Assembly: GCF_001708305.1 (NCBI RefSeq)
Contig: NZ_CP016953.1
Location: 1,569,501-1,633,500 of the forward strand
Origin: Streptococcus himalayensis
Lineage (GTDB): Bacteria; Bacillota; Bacilli; Lactobacillales; Streptococcaceae
Length of the DNA stretch: 64,000 bases
Direction of reading: 5' to 3'
Part shown: positions 57,326 to 64,000 of the stretch, piece after piece
Position numbering within the stretch: position 1 is the stretch's first letter
Layout of the letters: each line of letters opens with the position of its first letter
Position numbers and translations under genes: made by a program
Notes under the pieces: generated by a model
Databases searched by the model: none
What the model was told of the DNA's origin: nothing
What the model saw: only the letters and a program-made list of their open reading frames with translations

Positions 57326-58669
57326 ATGTACCAAACACAGTCAACCAAGGAAAAGCTAGGGCTTTTCTTTAAGATTTTTTTACCAATTTTGATTTACCAG
57401 TTTGCCAATTACTCGGCTGCCTTTGTCGATACGACCATGACAGGGAGGTATGATACGCTGCATTTAGCTGGGGTTTCCATGGCAACCAGTCTCTGGTCCC
57501 CTTTCTTTACCTTTTTGACAGGGATTGTCTCTGCCTTGGTGCCCATCATTGGTCAGCACTTGGGTCAAGGGAAGAAAGAGCGTATTCGCAACGATGTGTA
57601 TCAATTTATCTACATGGCGCTGGGGCTCTCTTTTTTCTTGTTTGTGCTGGTCTTTTGGGGTGCTCCCTTTGTTCTTCGCCAGATCGGGCTAGAAAGGCTT
57701 GTTTCAGAGGTTGCAATTCACTACCTTTTCTATCTATCACTAGGCATTATTCCTCTCCTACTCTTTAGTGTGATTCGCTCCGTCTTAGATGCTTTAGGGA
57801 TGACAAGTCTTTCGATGTATCTCATGCTCTTGCTTTTGCCATTAAATGCTGGGTTTAACTACGTCTTAATCTATGGGATAGGGGGCTTACCAGAAATGGG
57901 GGGAGCTGGAGCGGGTCTTGGAACTTCCCTTGCCTATTGGGTGCTTTTGGTCTTATCCATCTTGGTCTTTTTATTTCACCCTAAAGTCAAGCCCTATCAG
58001 TTTTGGAAAAGGGAGCCTTTGGATGTTGCAGCTTTGAAAGAAGGAGTGAGATTGGGGCTACCAATCGGAGGGACTGTATTTGCAGAAGTAGCCATTTTCT
58101 CAGCCGTAGGACTTTTTATGGCGAAATTCTCCTCTATCATCATCGCCAGTCACCAGTCCGCTATGAATTTTTCGACTTTGATGTATGCTTTTCCGATTAG
58201 TATCTCAACGGCCATGGCCATCTTGGTGTCTTATGAAGTGGGAGCCGAGCGATTTGAGGATGTCAAGGCTTACTGCACCATCGGTCGTTTGACAGCAGCT
58301 GGATTTGCCATCTTTACCCTTGGATTTTTATACCTTTTTCGCTATCAAGTGGCAACGCTCTACGGTTCGGATCAGCAGTTTATCCAAATGACAACGATTT
58401 TTTTGACCTATAGCCTCTTTTTCCAGTTAGCGGATACCTTTGCAGCACCTTTACAGGGCATTCTGAGGGGTTACAAGGATACTACCATTCCCTTTTATAT
58501 GGGCTTGGTGAGCTACTGGGGCGTGGCCTTGCCGGTCGGGCTTTTGCTGGATACAACGACGGCCTTGGGTCCTTACGGTTATTGGATAGGACTGATTTTG
58601 AGCTTGGTTGTCAGTGGGATTTTGTACCAATCACGGTTGACCTATATATCCAAAAAGTTTCATTCATAA
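57326..58669 (+). CDS. MATE-family efflux transporter
   Basis: A 447-residue protein with twelve membrane segments and the MATE duplication, including FVDTTMTGRYDTLHLAGVSMA at the N-terminus and GTVFAEVAIFSAVGLFMAK at the second half. MATE pumps export cationic drugs or metabolites using Na+ or H+; the substrate is not predictable. AGGAGG precedes the ATG. The 169-bp gap upstream shows no clear feature. A strong terminator follows. Confidence 0.9.
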   Translation: MYQTQSTKEKLGLFFKIFLPILIYQFANYSAAFVDTTMTGRYDTLHLAGVSMATSLWSPFFTFLTGIVSALVPIIGQHLGQGKKERIRNDVYQFIYMALGLSFFLFVLVFWGAPFVLRQIGLERLVSEVAIHYLFYLSLGIIPLLLFSVIRSVLDALGMTSLSMYLMLLLLPLNAGFNYVLIYGIGGLPEMGGAGAGLGTSLAYWVLLVLSILVFLFHPKVKPYQFWKREPLDVAALKEGVRLGLPIGGTVFAEVAIFSAVGLFMAKFSSIIIASHQSAMNFSTLMYAFPISISTAMAILVSYEVGAERFEDVKAYCTIGRLTAAGFAIFTLGFLYLFRYQVATLYGSDQQFIQMTTIFLTYSLFFQLADTFAAPLQGILRGYKDTTIPFYMGLVSYWGVALPVGLLLDTTTALGPYGYWIGLILSLVVSGILYQSRLTYISKKFHS

Positions 58670-58677
58670 GCAGTTGC

Positions 58678-58721
58678 ACCCTAGCAGTTGGAGCATTCCT
58701 CCAACCACTAGGGTATTTTTT
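58678..58721 (+). terminator. Terminator after the MATE gene
   Basis: CCCTAG..GTTGGAG, loop, CTCCAAC..CTAGGG, then a T-rich tail. Confidence 0.9.
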
Positions 58722-59226
58722 AGGGGAAATGGAAATTAAAAATAGCAGACACCCATCCTATGTGTACAATCGACTTTGGTTGGCAAGGAGATAGGGTTTG
58801 AATGACCTCTTGAAGTTTATCAATAACCCTATTTAGTGTTCTAATCAGGAGTATAGGGTGGAATGAAGGTGAATTCTATATTCTCAGGGATATTCAAGGT
58901 TTGAGATTTATGCTAAACGGCATTATCTATGGCTAAAATAAGGTAGTCCTCACGAAGATGGTGGCTAGCTAGGTGAGGACTGTATCTCTTTGGTGATTAA
59001 CATGAACTCAGTTTACTAATACGACCAAAACCCGCCTCATCTTGATACAAAAAGTCTGCTGGGGATAGCAGACTTTTCCCTGAGCTTAAACATGAGAGAG
59101 CGAAGGCGGGGCTTCTGATAGAATTTTCCAATGAAGCGCTCACTTTCTATCTTTGCGAATAAAAATTTTATTTTTAGACGCTAAGTAGGAAAAATAAAGT
59201 TTTTGAACACATTTGAACAGAATTGA
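58722..59226. other. Gene-free interval with several hairpins
   Basis: No convincing ORF is present on either strand. The interval holds inverted repeats: ATAGGGTT/AACCCTAT (58791-58834), CCCTAT/ATAGGG (58826-58858), GTCCTCAC/GTGAGGAC (58951-58981), and AAAGTCTGCT/AGCAGACTTT (59051-59075) nested inside CCCGCC/GGCGGG (59032-59115). They may be remnants of terminators or an undescribed RNA; no promoter was assigned. Confidence 0.35.
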
Positions 59227-59255
59227 TTGAATATTTTTTTGTTCCGTGATACAAT
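59227..59255 (+). promoter_or_regulatory. Promoter of the short antisense RNA
   Basis: TTGAAT (59227-59232), 17-nt spacer, TGaTACAAT (hexamer 59250-59255). Confidence 0.7.
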
Positions 59256-59261
59256 GATAAT

Positions 59262-59380
59262 AGAAAAGGAGCTGGACGGCAATCCAACTCCCGTGTAGAA
59301 CCGTTAAAAAGACGGTGACCCAATAATTAGACTATAACTCGTCCAACAACTCGGTCAAAAGTGGGGACGGGTTATTTTTT
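59262..59380 (+). ncRNA. Candidate antitoxin RNA of a type I toxin locus
   Basis: From the predicted start the transcript of about 120 nt contains a GGAG..GGA/TCC..CTCC hairpin (59270-59291), an ACCGT/ACGGT hairpin (59299-59315) and ends in a terminator (AACTCGTCC paired with GGGACGGGTT, then T run, 59336-59380). It encodes no protein. Its 3' end overlaps the end of the oppositely oriented toxin ORF by about nine bases. Confidence 0.5.
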
Positions 59381-59518
59381 ATCTCGAAGCAGAATTAAGG
59401 CAATCACAAATGTTAGTAGGCTGATGATAAAACCACCAAAACCTAACATTACTTGCAATGCTTCCGCAACTGACAAGATGCTACTCCTCTCTAAGTGGAT
59501 TTGCGTACTTACATTCAT
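59372..59518 (-). CDS. Holin-like type I toxin (48 aa)
   Basis: The minus-strand ORF runs MNVSTQIHLERSSILSVAEA at its start, then one membrane helix rich in Gly, Ile, Leu and Phe, and a charged end LLRDKK. This is the layout of Hol-Tox-type peptides of type I toxin-antitoxin systems. AAAGGGG lies 8 nt before the ATG at 59518; a TTG start at 59476 behind GAGGAG would give a 34-residue form (MSVAEALQVMLGF...). I favour the longer or dual start but cannot decide. Known relatives depolarise membranes when overproduced. Confidence 0.6.
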   Translation of the reverse strand: MNVSTQIHLERSSILSVAEALQVMLGFGGFIISLLTFVIALILLRDKK

Positions 59519-59572
59519 AAGCACCACCCCTTTCAAAATTTGTAGCCACCGTCTTCACTTTTCTACGAATCC

Positions 59573-59581
59573 ATTATATCA
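59573..59581 (-). promoter_or_regulatory. Extended -10 promoter of the toxin mRNA
   Basis: Minus strand TGaTATAAT, hexamer at 59573-59578. The mRNA start contains GTAGAAAAGTGAAGACGGTGGC, similar to a stretch in the opposing RNA. Confidence 0.6.
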
Positions 59582-59659
59582 TAGACTATCAATTTTTCTA
59601 CTCTCATTCTTAAAAATCTGTTGGAATAGCTTGTTCTTTCCAACGGATTTGAAGAATCC

Positions 59660-59687
59660 AAAAGGGGCTCTCAGAGTCCCCTTTTTT
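59660..59687 (-). terminator. Terminator of the Xre-regulator gene (bidirectional)
   Basis: AAAAGGGG.CTC, TCA loop, GAG.CCCCTTTT with T and A runs on either side. Confidence 0.8.
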
Positions 59688-60021
59688 ATTTTATTTGTGC
59701 TAACAGGATTTCAAAAGCAGTCATGACTTCCTTTTGCTGCTCAGGTTTCAAGCTTTTGAGGTCAAAAATAAGATTACTAATTCTAGGATTTTCTTCTATT
59801 ATATCTGCATTAAAAAAGGTAGCGATATTTGTATCAAGTGCATCCATAACTTTAACAAGTGTATCCATTTGAATATTTGGGTACAAGGTTTCTAATTTAT
59901 AACAGTAATTTTGAGGGAGGGAAGCTTTTTCTTCTAACTCGTATTGAGTCCAACCTTTTTGCAAGCGTAGAAGTCGGATTCGCTTTCCTATATATTCGCG
60001 TAAGTTATTTGTATCATTCAT
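59686..60021 (-). CDS. Xre-family helix-turn-helix regulator
   Basis: A 111-residue protein with an N-terminal HTH_3 domain (IGKRIRLLRLQKGWTQYELEEKASLPQNYCYKLET split over residues 11-45) and a helical C-terminus. The ATG at 60021 has AGAGGT upstream; an in-frame ATG at 60042 has none. It is divergent from the surface-protein gene and may control it. Two tandem GATACAAG sequences in its promoter suggest autoregulation. Confidence 0.8.
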   Translation of the reverse strand: MNDTNNLREYIGKRIRLLRLQKGWTQYELEEKASLPQNYCYKLETLYPNIQMDTLVKVMDALDTNIATFFNADIIEENPRISNLIFDLKSLKPEQQKEVMTAFEILLAQIK

Positions 60022-60040
60022 GTTTGTACCTCTATCTTTC

Positions 60041-60069
60041 ATGATACAAGTTTTTTAGCGATACAAGAA
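60041..60069 (-). promoter_or_regulatory. Promoter of the Xre gene with tandem operator-like repeats
   Basis: Minus strand TTCTTG, 17-nt spacer, TATCAT (60041-60046). The repeats CTTGTATC at 60043-60050 and 60060-60067 overlap the -10 and -35 boxes and are spaced 17 bp apart. Confidence 0.5.
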
Positions 60070-60101
60070 CAACTCATAAAGTTTATTTTTTAATATATAA
60101 C

Positions 60102-60130
60102 TTTACAAAGTTTATCATTAAGAGTATAAT
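60102..60130 (+). promoter_or_regulatory. Promoter of the surface-protein gene
   Basis: TTTACA (60102-60107), 17-nt spacer, TATAAT (60125-60130). Confidence 0.75.
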
Positions 60131-60172
60131 AATAAATATAAGTAGATAAAAAAATAGAGGTAAAACTATAAT

Positions 60173-62701
60173 ATGCAAAATAAACAACAATTCAAAACAG
60201 CATCTCTTTTAGCCGCAGCAACGCTAGCTGCTACTATCGCAACACAAGAAGTAAAGGCAGACACAGCTCAAGCTGCCACTCAACCTACCCAAAAAGCGAA
60301 CCAAGAAAACTTAACCGCAGCTGTTCAAGAGCAAGAGCAAGTGGTTAGCGACCTAACTGCAAAAGAAGCTACGGCTGTCGCTGAAAAAGAAGCGGCCCAA
60401 GAAGCATTCGCAGCAGCAACTGCCGCAAAAGAAAACGCTACGGCAGAAAACATTCAAGAAGTTGAAGACCACTTGGCTGCAAACGCAGTGGACACAAAAG
60501 CAAACGCTCTTGATGTCGAAAGTGCCCATATCGAAGTTGCCGACCTAAAAGCCGACCAAGAAGCCGCTGAAACCAACCTAAAGACTGCTGAAAGCGCAAA
60601 AGCTGACGCGGACAAGGCTGTTGACGCTGCAAAAGAAAAGGTCGAAACGGCTGAAAAGAACCTCGACCCAGCAACAGAAAATGAAAAAACGGCTGCTGTT
60701 AAAACCGCCGAATCTGACCTAGCAAAAGCGGCAAGCGACCTTACAACCGCAGAAAAAGCCTACGACTTAGCGGTTCGTGCAAATGAGGACGCCGCAAAAC
60801 TAATTGCGGAAAAAACCTCCGCACTTGATGCTGCAAAAGTTGAAACAAAATCTGCAACGGCTGAGTTAAACACCGCTAAAGCAACGCTTGACGCAGCAAC
60901 CCTTACAGCAACAGCTGCGGAAAAAGAAGTTGTCGATTTAAAAGCAGATAACGGCTTTTCTGAACCAAAGATTAAGTTAAGTAAATATTTCAAAGAGGAC
61001 TTTGAAACTTGGTCCAAAGACAAAACCAGCCAGATCTGGAGGGATAGTCTGGCTAGTCAGGGTGTTAAGACCATGGGTCTTTCAACACCGAACATCAGTT
61101 TAGCAGAAAAAAATGAGCCTGTTAACAAATTTGACCTAACAAAAGCTCAAAAAATTAAAATCAACCACTACGCTGCGAGCTTTATTAACCAGGTTCGGGA
61201 GCAAATGGGGATTACGCAAAAAGTCTACGTTTCTGACCGCGCGATGCAGTTGGTTGACAACATTAAAAAAGAATACGTAGCAATGGGTATTGACCCTAGA
61301 GGTCACAACGTTGAAGCTATTAAACGCGCTGCGGCTAAATCAGGCGTCTTCGACACCGGCAACTACTATGAAAACCTAGCTATAGGTCACTACGGTGCCT
61401 ACCCAGAAGACGGTGACACATACGAAGAAATAGCACCTAAAAACATGTACGACATGTTGATGAACGTCTATAACAACATGAACCTCTTCATGTTCCGCGA
61501 CGCCATTGCCAACCACGGACATCTTGAATCCTTGTTGTTCGGAGGCGATCAAATCGCTCTTGATTTTTCAACCAATATTATTAGCGGAAGCCCCATTGCT
61601 AGAACTAAATCCGGTGATTATCGTGTCGTTCGTACCCACCTCGTTAACCTCGATTGGAAATATTTCACAGAAGGTGGACCTATTGAAATTCCAAATCCGA
61701 ATGACCCAGCCGCTCATGCAGCAAAACTTGCCGCAGCTGAAGAAAAACTCACAACCGCACTTGCGGAAAAAACCGCTGCTGAAACAGCCTACACGCAAGC
61801 AACTGCAAAAGTAGCTACTGCTACTGCTGCGCAAGAAAAAGCTGAAGCTGACCTAACCGCTGCTCAAAACGCCAACACCGACACGACTGTCGCTGCAAGT
61901 AACTTGAAGTTAGCTCAGATGGTTAAGAACACAGCTGACCGTAAACTCGCTGACGCAAAAGCAGAACTTGCAGCAGTAACTGCAGGTAAAGCTGATAAAG
62001 AAGCTGCTCTTGAAGCTGCTAAAGCAGAACTTGCAACAGCCTTTGCAACTAGCTACGCTGCTGAAACCAAGGTCGCTGACGCTGAAAAGTTGGTTGCTGA
62101 CATCAAAGCGCAAATCGAAACGAAACAAGCCCGCGTTCAAAAATTCGAAGCCCTACAAGCAAAACTAGCGCAAGAAAAAGCAGACTTGGAAGCTGAACTT
62201 GCTAGCTACCACAACGCTGATGCAAACTTAGCTGCTGCTAAAGAAAAATTAGCAACCGCGGAAAACAAACTCGCTGAAGTGAGCAAGGAACTCGCGGCTG
62301 AACAAGAAAAATTGGCTGCTCTTAAAGCAAAAGCCGCTATCGCCGCAGAAAATAACTTGGTTATTACGGAAGATGAACACGGCAATATCCACGCAGTTTT
62401 GAACCAAAACTTGACCAATGAGAAACCAAGTTTGGATGTAGCAAGCTTACAAGAAAAAATTCTGAAAGAGCAAGCACAAGGTCAGCCAAAAGCGTTTTAC
62501 GGAAAAGCTCCATTGCTCCAGACAAGCACACACTCCTCAAAAGTAGGAGCTGCTCAAGCCAGTGTACAGTCAAACTACTCTCGTATGGCGAAACACCACA
62601 GCCTACCAAAAACAGGTATGATTAGCTCACTATGGACGATTTTTGGTCTCCTAGGCTTCGCTGCAAACCTACAAGCAGGACGCAAATATAAAAGAGGGTG
62701 A
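60173..62701 (+). CDS. LPXTG-anchored SEC10/PgrA-like surface exclusion protein
   Basis: An 842-residue wall-anchored protein. Residues 1-29 are a signal peptide (cleavage after EVKA). Residues about 35-258 form an Ala/Glu/Lys-rich coiled coil. A globular domain (about 260-503) contains HYAASFINQVREQ and NHGHLESLLFGG, features of the CAP-like core in SEC10/PgrA proteins; a second coiled coil runs to about 725. The sorting signal is LPKTG at about 811, then a hydrophobic stretch and basic tail. SEC10/PgrA proteins reduce entry of related conjugative plasmids, but no conjugation genes are present. Codon choice (GCC, GAC, AAC) differs from AT-rich neighbours, suggesting transfer. Confidence 0.85.
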   Translation: MQNKQQFKTASLLAAATLAATIATQEVKADTAQAATQPTQKANQENLTAAVQEQEQVVSDLTAKEATAVAEKEAAQEAFAAATAAKENATAENIQEVEDHLAANAVDTKANALDVESAHIEVADLKADQEAAETNLKTAESAKADADKAVDAAKEKVETAEKNLDPATENEKTAAVKTAESDLAKAASDLTTAEKAYDLAVRANEDAAKLIAEKTSALDAAKVETKSATAELNTAKATLDAATLTATAAEKEVVDLKADNGFSEPKIKLSKYFKEDFETWSKDKTSQIWRDSLASQGVKTMGLSTPNISLAEKNEPVNKFDLTKAQKIKINHYAASFINQVREQMGITQKVYVSDRAMQLVDNIKKEYVAMGIDPRGHNVEAIKRAAAKSGVFDTGNYYENLAIGHYGAYPEDGDTYEEIAPKNMYDMLMNVYNNMNLFMFRDAIANHGHLESLLFGGDQIALDFSTNIISGSPIARTKSGDYRVVRTHLVNLDWKYFTEGGPIEIPNPNDPAAHAAKLAAAEEKLTTALAEKTAAETAYTQATAKVATATAAQEKAEADLTAAQNANTDTTVAASNLKLAQMVKNTADRKLADAKAELAAVTAGKADKEAALEAAKAELATAFATSYAAETKVADAEKLVADIKAQIETKQARVQKFEALQAKLAQEKADLEAELASYHNADANLAAAKEKLATAENKLAEVSKELAAEQEKLAALKAKAAIAAENNLVITEDEHGNIHAVLNQNLTNEKPSLDVASLQEKILKEQAQGQPKAFYGKAPLLQTSTHSSKVGAAQASVQSNYSRMAKHHSLPKTGMISSLWTIFGLLGFAANLQAGRKYKRG

Positions 62702-62704
62702 AAA

Positions 62705-63670
62705 ATGGTAAGATGGTCTGAGAGAGAATACGGATATCAAGTTATTGTTTTTTGGATTCTATTAATAAGCGAATTAATAACTCTATTTCTTGGGATGAAC
62801 TTTTTAGAACTGGTAAAAGATTTTCATCTTCCTTGTATCACTTTAGGTCTCCTAATAGGTCTATGGGGATATTGGCATAAATATGGAACTAATATTCTTG
62901 CCTATCTAAACCATGTTGAACTTCAAGTTCTCGAAGAGTATGAGGTAAGTATAGAAATAGAAAAAACAGATAATGAGCGAATAACTCTAGTTTATCGAAC
63001 TATTTTATGGACTTTTGGTTTGGCAATTCTATTCAGCATTTTTCTGCTGTTTTGGATGAGTAACAAAAATTCTGTATTTTTTATCTTGGAGTTTCTTATT
63101 ATTCTATTTAGCTTTATTATTTCTTGTCTTATTTTCATTCCTAGTTATCAAGCGGTATTGAAATATGACAAGGTAGCATTTGATAAAAATTTCTATCTGA
63201 ATGTATGGAATTCTCTAGCCTTTGAAAATATAACAGAGCTTCAATTATTTCATCGAAATAAAGATTCAGTGACAGTGGAAGAAACGAAAAAAGTTAAGCT
63301 AAAATTAAAGGACTTAGATGCAGAGACTTTGGAGATTTTAAAGGGATTTTCTGATGTAAAAATCGGGAAATTCGAAGATAGTGCAAGTCGAACAGTTAGT
63401 CAAGTCATGGCGCGTTGGGGGACATTTGTCATCTGGATTGGTGGTATAAATTATGTTGTGCAAAAGTTTTTTGAAGCAGAGTTATTGAAGCAGTTGGATA
63501 ATCTATGGGGAGAGATTTTTCAGATAGTTATTTTACTAATTGTAATCGGAGTGCCGATTATTCTAGGGGGACTATTTATTTTCAACGAATTTTCCTATGA
63601 TCAAAAGCGCAAACAAGTTGATATTCTTCTTCCGAAAATGATAGAAGATGTTTTGCAATCCAGAACCTAG
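62705..63670 (+). CDS. Hypothetical multi-pass membrane protein
   Basis: A 321-residue protein not recognised as any family. Hydrophobic segments lie at about residues 12-31, 42-57, 100-120, 124-150, 240-256 and 272-296. A charged soluble stretch (about 152-238) sits between the fourth and fifth. It begins 3 nt after the surface-protein stop with GGGTG as ribosome site, so the two are cotranscribed. It is strongly AT-rich, in contrast with the preceding gene. A bidirectional terminator follows. Confidence 0.7.
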   Translation: MVRWSEREYGYQVIVFWILLISELITLFLGMNFLELVKDFHLPCITLGLLIGLWGYWHKYGTNILAYLNHVELQVLEEYEVSIEIEKTDNERITLVYRTILWTFGLAILFSIFLLFWMSNKNSVFFILEFLIILFSFIISCLIFIPSYQAVLKYDKVAFDKNFYLNVWNSLAFENITELQLFHRNKDSVTVEETKKVKLKLKDLDAETLEILKGFSDVKIGKFEDSASRTVSQVMARWGTFVIWIGGINYVVQKFFEAELLKQLDNLWGEIFQIVILLIVIGVPIILGGLFIFNEFSYDQKRKQVDILLPKMIEDVLQSRT

Positions 63671-63682
63671 CAAGCTTCATTA

Positions 63683-63715
63683 AAAAAATCAAGACCGAGT
63701 GAGTCTTGATTTTTT
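63683..63715 (+). terminator. Bidirectional terminator
   Basis: AAAATCAAGAC, 7-nt loop, GTCTTGATTTTT, with T runs for both convergent genes. Confidence 0.9.
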
Positions 63716-63729
63716 GTATTCTTGCGGTG

Positions 63730-63912
63730 TTACTTGGTTCTCATCTCACCTTGTGGAAAGTAGGTGCCTTCTGGCATGTCGTTGATAATGACATGAACGG
63801 CCTCTTTTGGGGCACCTGTGTGTTTGACGACAGCTGCAGTTACTTCCTTGGCCAAAGCCTTTTTCTGCTCTAGGCTCCGTCCTTCAAATAAATCAATGCG
63901 TACAAATGGCAT
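63730..63912 (-). CDS. 4-oxalocrotonate tautomerase family protein
   Basis: A 60-residue enzyme of the tautomerase superfamily. After removal of Met, Pro becomes the N-terminal catalytic base (MPFVRIDLFEGRS). AGGAGG is well placed. In streptococci this gene is usually divergent from tdk; the promoter at the window edge fits that. The physiological substrate is unknown. Confidence 0.9.
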   Translation of the reverse strand: MPFVRIDLFEGRSLEQKKALAKEVTAAVVKHTGAPKEAVHVIINDMPEGTYFPQGEMRTK

Positions 63913-63941
63913 AAGTTCCTCCTATAATGCTTGATAATATT

Positions 63942-63950
63942 ATTTTATCA
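63942..63950 (-). promoter_or_regulatory. Extended -10 promoter of the tautomerase gene
   Basis: Minus strand TGaTAAAAT, hexamer at 63942-63947. Confidence 0.55.
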
Positions 63951-63979
63951 CAAATGTGGTTTAAAAGCAGGACAGAATA

Positions 63980-63988
63980 TGGTAAAAT
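63980..63988 (+). promoter_or_regulatory. Promoter of the next gene, outside the window
   Basis: TGgTAAAAT with hexamer at 63983-63988, followed by GGAAGG; the gene itself is not in view. Confidence 0.45.
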
Positions 63989-64000
63989 GGAAGGAAGAAA

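Noticed and set aside
60300..62350. Repetitive DNA or CRISPR-like array in the surface-protein gene
   Set aside because: The repetition comes from Ala/Lys/Glu-rich coiled-coil codons; there are no constant repeats with unique spacers.
58670..63700. Integrative conjugative element
   Set aside because: Only the surface-exclusion-like gene recalls conjugation; no integrase, relaxase, coupling protein, att duplication or replication gene was seen.

Overview
The window looks like the chromosome of a low-GC Gram-positive coccus, most likely a Streptococcus. I base this on gene order and protein sequence: thyA-dfrA-small ORF-clpX-ysxC, truB-ribF-spx-UPF0223-suhB-rsmF, a rsmF-linked pst operon with two PstB proteins, vicRKX with a single-membrane-segment VicK, a CpsY-like LysR gene upstream of lspA-rluD, and a PyrR-attenuated pyr operon. 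The species cannot be fixed from the sequence alone. No rRNA, tRNA, CRISPR array, prophage or conjugation module was seen.

Layout. 1-3.7 kb: a truncated ferredoxin-NADP reductase gene (minus) divergent from pepN, which has a long structured leader. 3.7-13.9 kb: folate and thymidylate genes, ClpX, ribosome GTPase, a DUF2130 protein, TruB, RibF, Spx, a phosphatase and an RNA methyltransferase. 14-19 kb: phosphate uptake operon pstSCAB2B1-phoU. 19-25.4 kb: a ClC transporter, GMP reductase, and the essential vicRKX signalling operon. 25.4-26.2 kb: a decayed IS630 transposase carrying a nested 180-bp miniature element. 26.3-30.9 kb: a pentose and nucleoside salvage operon (rpiA-deoB-dfsB-like-RelA/SpoT-like-punA-deoD). 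30.9-32.5 kb: an intact ISL3-family element and a second copy of the 180-bp element. 32.7-41.3 kb: LysR regulator, lspA, rluD, an alanine symporter, proBAC and small genes. 41.4-48.9 kb: pyrR-pyrP-pyrB-carA-carB. 48.9-53.9 kb: a small stress regulon. 54-58.7 kb: rbgA-rnhB-antiterminator-acetyltransferase and a MATE pump. 58.7-63.7 kb: an accessory block with a type I toxin locus, an Xre regulator, an LPXTG SEC10/PgrA-like surface protein and an unknown membrane protein. 63.7-64 kb: 4-oxalocrotonate tautomerase, with the next gene's promoter at the edge.

Most notable points. (1) Three promoters around an Rrf2 gene share a TTGTA-N5-TACAA operator, which defines a probable local regulon of an EthD-like protein, the regulator itself and a quinone-oxidoreductase/hydrolase/SDR operon. 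(2) A 124-nt closed RNA structure sits exactly between a good Shine-Dalgarno sequence and the carB start codon, which otherwise has no ribosome site. (3) A 179/180-bp miniature element occurs twice, once inside an IS630 transposase frame. (4) Several -10 boxes lie 6-8 nt before an ATG, predicting leaderless mRNAs for thyA, ribF and two leader ORFs. (5) A small alarmone-synthetase-like protein is embedded in the nucleoside salvage operon. (6) A holin-like type I toxin faces a convergent short RNA. All functions come from reading motifs and context; no database search was run.
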